Below the pieces are notes generated by a model. That model was not told the DNA's origin. It worked only from the letters and a program-made list of their open reading frames with translations, and ran no database searches. Shown in pieces: positions 17,863 through 20,534 of a stretch of 20,534 nt of DNA. The stretch covers positions 1 through 20,534 of the forward strand of contig PIVW01000042.1 of NCBI GenBank assembly GCA_003353825.1. The letters are read 5' to 3'. Numbering within the stretch: the stretch's first letter is position 1; each line of letters opens with the position of its first letter. The position numbers were made by a program, and so were the translations under genes. This DNA is from Chloroflexota bacterium (lineage in GTDB: Bacteria > Chloroflexota > Anaerolineae > J102).

Positions 17863-18835
17863 AGCGACAAAGATCTACGGCGGAGGTTTTCTTCAATCCA
17901 GCCCTCAGACTGTGGCTCTGCAGGACTTCAATTTGAGCATTGCCGAAAGGCCTGCCTCCATCACCACCATCGCCGGCGAGAGCGGTAGCGGCAAAACCAC
18001 CCTGGCAAATCTCGTCCTGGGTTTCATCTCCCTGACCTCGGGGCAGATACTCTACAAAGGTCGGGACATCGCCGGCATGAACAAGTCGCAACAAATGGCC
18101 TACCGCCGTGAAGTGCAGGCTGTTTTTCAGGATCCCTACGCGGTTTACAACCCCTTCTACCGAGTGAAGCACATCTTCGACCTGGTGATCAAAAACTTCA
18201 AGCTGGCCCGCAACCAAAAAGAAGCCAGTGACCTGATCGAGGATGCCTTGAATGTGGTTGGCATGCGCGGCGAAGAGGTGTTAGAAAAGTACCCTCACCA
18301 GCTCAGTGGCGGCCAACGCCAACGCATGATGGTGGCCCGAGCGTACATGTTGCAGCCCAGCCTCATCGTGGCCGATGAGCCCGTTTCCATGGTGGACGCA
18401 TCTCTGCGCGCCATGATCCTGGATATCATGTTGCGGTTACGGGATGAGAAGAACATCTCCTTCCTGTACATCACCCACGACCTCAGTACCGCCTACCAGA
18501 TCGGCGACGAGATCTACATTCTGTATCAGGGTTCGATCACCGAGAGAGGCGACACTGCCAGAGTTATCGAGGATCCCAGGCACCCCTATGTGCAGGAGTT
18601 GATCGGCTCTATCCCCGTTCCTGATCCCAAGCAGCGCTGGGATACCGATCTTGTTTTACCCAGTGAGGAAGAGTTGCGCGCCCACGCGAATAGCGGTTGC
18701 CGCTTTTATCCCCGCTGCCCTCACGGTATGCCGCGCTGTCTGGAAAAGCAGCCATTTCAATACCAGATCAACGGGGCCGAGCATCAGGTGGCATGCTATC
18801 TCTACGATGACATGCCGGTTGCGGAGGAGAGCTAG
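17834..18835 (+). CDS. Oligopeptide/dipeptide ABC transporter ATP-binding protein, DppF/OppF type
   Basis: This is the second ATPase, expected to form a heterodimer with the DppD-type protein. The 333 residues include Walker A GESGSGKTT (48-56), Q-loop Q99, signature LSGGQ (157-161), Walker B SLIVADE (176-182), switch His215, the HPY motif (250-252) and the cysteine set C289, C295, C302 and C321 (CRFYPRCP...C...AC). The D-loop reads SMVDAS, as is common in DppF. GGAG lies eight bases before the ATG at 17834, and the gene begins 29 bp inside the preceding one, which implies coupled translation. It closes the five-gene importer operon. Confidence 0.95.
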   Translation: MSQPLLEIRKATKIYGGGFLQSSPQTVALQDFNLSIAERPASITTIAGESGSGKTTLANLVLGFISLTSGQILYKGRDIAGMNKSQQMAYRREVQAVFQDPYAVYNPFYRVKHIFDLVIKNFKLARNQKEASDLIEDALNVVGMRGEEVLEKYPHQLSGGQRQRMMVARAYMLQPSLIVADEPVSMVDASLRAMILDIMLRLRDEKNISFLYITHDLSTAYQIGDEIYILYQGSITERGDTARVIEDPRHPYVQELIGSIPVPDPKQRWDTDLVLPSEEELRAHANSGCRFYPRCPHGMPRCLEKQPFQYQINGAEHQVACYLYDDMPVAEES

Positions 18836-18887
18836 CCGCCAGCGCCTGTCCTCTCCCACGCACAACGTCGCACAGCACGCCCGATGC

Positions 18888-18915
18888 GTTTTGGTCTAAT
18901 AAAACCCCTTTTCTT
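18888..18915 (+). terminator. Weak candidate terminator after the oligopeptide importer
   Basis: GTTTT (18888-18892) pairs with AAAAC (18901-18905) across an 8-nt loop, followed by CCCTTTTCTTT. The stem is short and AT-rich, so this is only a possible rho-independent terminator. Confidence 0.3.
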
Positions 18916-18968
18916 TCGCACCCCGGCGTCCTGTTCCGGCCTGATGGGCTGGCTGCGCGACGAAGCCG

Positions 18969-18981
18969 GTCACCTGGTGAC
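18969..18981 (+). promoter_or_regulatory. Dyad overlapping the likely ribosome binding site of the pentapeptide gene
   Basis: GTCACC-T-GGTGAC is a perfect 13-bp dyad. Its right arm contains GGTGA, the only Shine-Dalgarno-like word before the ATG at 18991 (about ten bases away). Folding of the dyad would hide that word; it may also be an operator-like site. Confidence 0.35.
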
Positions 18982-18990
18982 AAAAGTAAC

Positions 18991-20373
18991 ATGAGTGACC
19001 GACTGAATATGGAGCCAGAACAAAGAGCGAGGTTTTGGACCATCGTCGTTGTGGTCATTCCTCTGCTGGCGCTTGTCGTCTACCTCGCATACGTCTTTTA
19101 TCTGCGGGATGCCCTGGCCATCTGCCCGCCAAACTGCCGGCAAGCCGACCTGCAAAGGCTTCAACTGGATCCGTCAGATCTGGCCGGCGCCGATCTGACC
19201 GAGGCCAATCTCACTGGCGCCAATCTGAGGGAATTTGACTTGAGCAAGTCCAACCTCTATTTTGCCATTCTGCAGAGAGCAGATCTGCAGAGAGCGAATC
19301 TAGAGGAGGCATATATGCGAGGCGTCTATTTGCATAACGCCGATCTAAGTCAGGCAAATCTGCGTCAGGCTGATCTCAGTGGCAGCCGGTTGGCTGGAGC
19401 GAATCTGTTTGAGGCTGATCTGCGTGAGACCAATCTACTGGGCACGGACCTGTCCGGCGTCAACCTGCGCGGCGCCGTGCTCGACGAGACCACCACTCTG
19501 AGCCCTAAATGGCGTTTGGTGTGGGAGATCATAAATGAAAACCAGGTCGGACGCCAGTTGGCTGCTGCAGATCTCAAAAACGCAAATCTCTCCGGCGCTC
19601 AACTGCAATCGGCCGATTTGCGCCAAGCTGATCTGAGGCAGGCCGATCTAACAGCAGCGGATCTGAGCGGAGCGCTTTTGCAGGGTGCATGGCTCCAGCA
19701 GACAATCATCGATGAGACTACGCGGATAGATCCCAAGTGGCGGCTCACATGGCAAATCGTCAACGAAAACAAGAAAGCGCGTAGCCTGGCCAACGCCGAT
19801 CTGACTTACGCCAACCTGTTCAATGCCTATTTGCGGCAGGCCGACCTCGCCGGGGCCAGGTTGGACCAAGCGATGCTGATAGAAGCCGATTTACGCCAGG
19901 CCGACCTGAGCGGGGCGAGTCTGCGCCAGACCGATCTGACCGAAGCGAGTTTGTATCTGGCCAATCTGCAAGGCGCCGACCTGACCGGTGCTATTCTCCA
20001 TGGTGTGGATCTACGTCACGCCAATTTGCGTCATGCCATCATCGACGCCACAACGGTGATCTCGCCAAGCTGGCAACTCGCCTGGGACCTGGTCGAACAT
20101 GGCGGTGAAGGCAGGGATCTCGCCCAGGTTTACCTGGGTTGGACTGATCTGGTAGACGTAAATTTGGCGGGGGCCAGCCTGCGAAACGCCAATTTGAGCA
20201 ACGCCATGTTGCAGCAAGCGAACTTGGCCGGCGCTGATCTGAGTGGCGCAGATCTGTGGGGAGCGGACCTAAAAGAGGCCGACCTAACCGGTGCCGATCT
20301 CCGAGGCGCTGATCTGACCGGCGCTGATCTGACTGGGGCCATACTGGTGGAGGCGCTGTTTGACGAACAATGA
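18991..20373 (+). CDS. Membrane-anchored pentapeptide-repeat protein with Trp-containing spacer modules
   Basis: The 460-residue protein has one N-terminal membrane helix (about 16-38), preceded by basic residues, so the rest probably faces outside. From about 50 to the end it is built of pentapeptide repeats, A(D/N)LXX type (for example ADLTGADLRGADLTGADL at 429-446), which form a right-handed quadrilateral beta-helix. Three non-pentapeptide inserts of about 28 residues interrupt the helix: DETTTLSPKWRLVWEIINEN (165-184), DETTRIDPKWRLTWQIVNEN (241-260) and DATTVISPSWQLAWDLVEH (352-370), each followed by an R-x-LA return to repeats. Cysteines 45 and 49 lie just after the helix. Some pentapeptide proteins mimic DNA and inhibit gyrase, but an exported anchored form argues against that role here. 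Function unknown. Confidence 0.92.
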   Translation: MSDRLNMEPEQRARFWTIVVVVIPLLALVVYLAYVFYLRDALAICPPNCRQADLQRLQLDPSDLAGADLTEANLTGANLREFDLSKSNLYFAILQRADLQRANLEEAYMRGVYLHNADLSQANLRQADLSGSRLAGANLFEADLRETNLLGTDLSGVNLRGAVLDETTTLSPKWRLVWEIINENQVGRQLAAADLKNANLSGAQLQSADLRQADLRQADLTAADLSGALLQGAWLQQTIIDETTRIDPKWRLTWQIVNENKKARSLANADLTYANLFNAYLRQADLAGARLDQAMLIEADLRQADLSGASLRQTDLTEASLYLANLQGADLTGAILHGVDLRHANLRHAIIDATTVISPSWQLAWDLVEHGGEGRDLAQVYLGWTDLVDVNLAGASLRNANLSNAMLQQANLAGADLSGADLWGADLKEADLTGADLRGADLTGADLTGAILVEALFDEQ

Positions 20374-20493
20374 TTGAAATTACCCAAAAAAAACATACCG
20401 GCTCTTTTGAAATTAGCGTGGCTCCTACCAGAAAAGGTATCTTCCCAATCTTTCGGGGTGCGCTACACTCGCCGAATGAATTCGGGCTCTGGG

Positions 20494-20524
20494 GGCTTGC
20501 AGCCGAACGTCCACCTACGTGGAC
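20494..20524. repeat. Double-hairpin repeat element at the right edge
   Basis: GGCT-TGC-AGCC (20494-20504) is followed at once by GTCCAC-CTAC-GTGGAC (20509-20524), a perfect 6-bp dyad. The adjacent GC-rich sequence runs off the window, so the element is probably cut. It lies about 120 bp after the pentapeptide gene. Positions 20374-20493 show no gene. Confidence 0.55.
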
Positions 20525-20534
20525 GGGGCGCGTC

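Noticed and set aside
17630..18217. A 195-codon minus-strand frame spanning the DppD/DppF junction
   Set aside because: It is antisense to two ATPase genes with complete motifs and overlaps their junction. No domain is recognisable.

Overview
The window looks like chromosomal DNA from a Chloroflexota bacterium (Anaerolineae/Caldilineae-like). This is inferred from the gene style: lipoprotein binding proteins with a Val/Glu/Pro-rich or Ala/Pro/Glu-rich linker after the lipobox, two Uma2-family genes, a large pentapeptide-repeat protein, and many short dyad-repeat elements between genes. Nothing in the window fixes the species. No rRNA, tRNA, CRISPR array, intact transposon or phage gene was seen.

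Region 1 (1-7063, all minus strand) is a carbohydrate ABC importer (CUT1 type) with its regulator. In transcription order it holds a LacI-family repressor, a 2H phosphoesterase (2'-5' RNA ligase-like), a sugar-binding lipoprotein, two MalF/MalG-type permeases joined by an ATGA overlap, and a MalK/UgpC-type ATPase. The lacI promoter (TTGACA-17-TACTAT) runs into a perfect 32-bp palindrome over the predicted start site, a textbook layout for autorepression. A nested hairpin and a repeat element lie between the binding-protein gene and the first permease gene. Another perfect hairpin follows the operon.

Region 2 (7183-12110) is a mixed housekeeping/accessory stretch. It holds a frameshifted remnant of a multihaem-cytochrome-like protein (plus), a MalY/PatB-type C-S lyase with a TTG start and a structured upstream region (minus), a Uma2 gene (minus), the endolytic murein transglycosylase MltG (plus), and a second Uma2 gene (plus). 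A 537-bp gap without a convincing large gene follows.

Region 3 (12648-18835, plus) is a complete oligopeptide/dipeptide-type ABC importer: family 5 binding lipoprotein, DppB-like and DppC-like permeases, and DppD-like and DppF-like ATPases. The last four genes are tightly packed or overlapping. A 239-bp gap between the binding-protein gene and the permeases carries a heptamer repeat array present in both orientations.

Region 4 (18836-20534, plus) holds a membrane-anchored pentapeptide-repeat protein with three spaced copies of a Trp-containing insert. The window ends inside another dyad repeat.

The best leads are the LacI operator/promoter, the dyad repeats placed between binding-protein and permease genes in both importers, the possible pseudoknot upstream of the C-S lyase, the enlarged external loop in the MalG-type permease, and the modular pentapeptide protein. 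No wholly new multi-gene system is evident.
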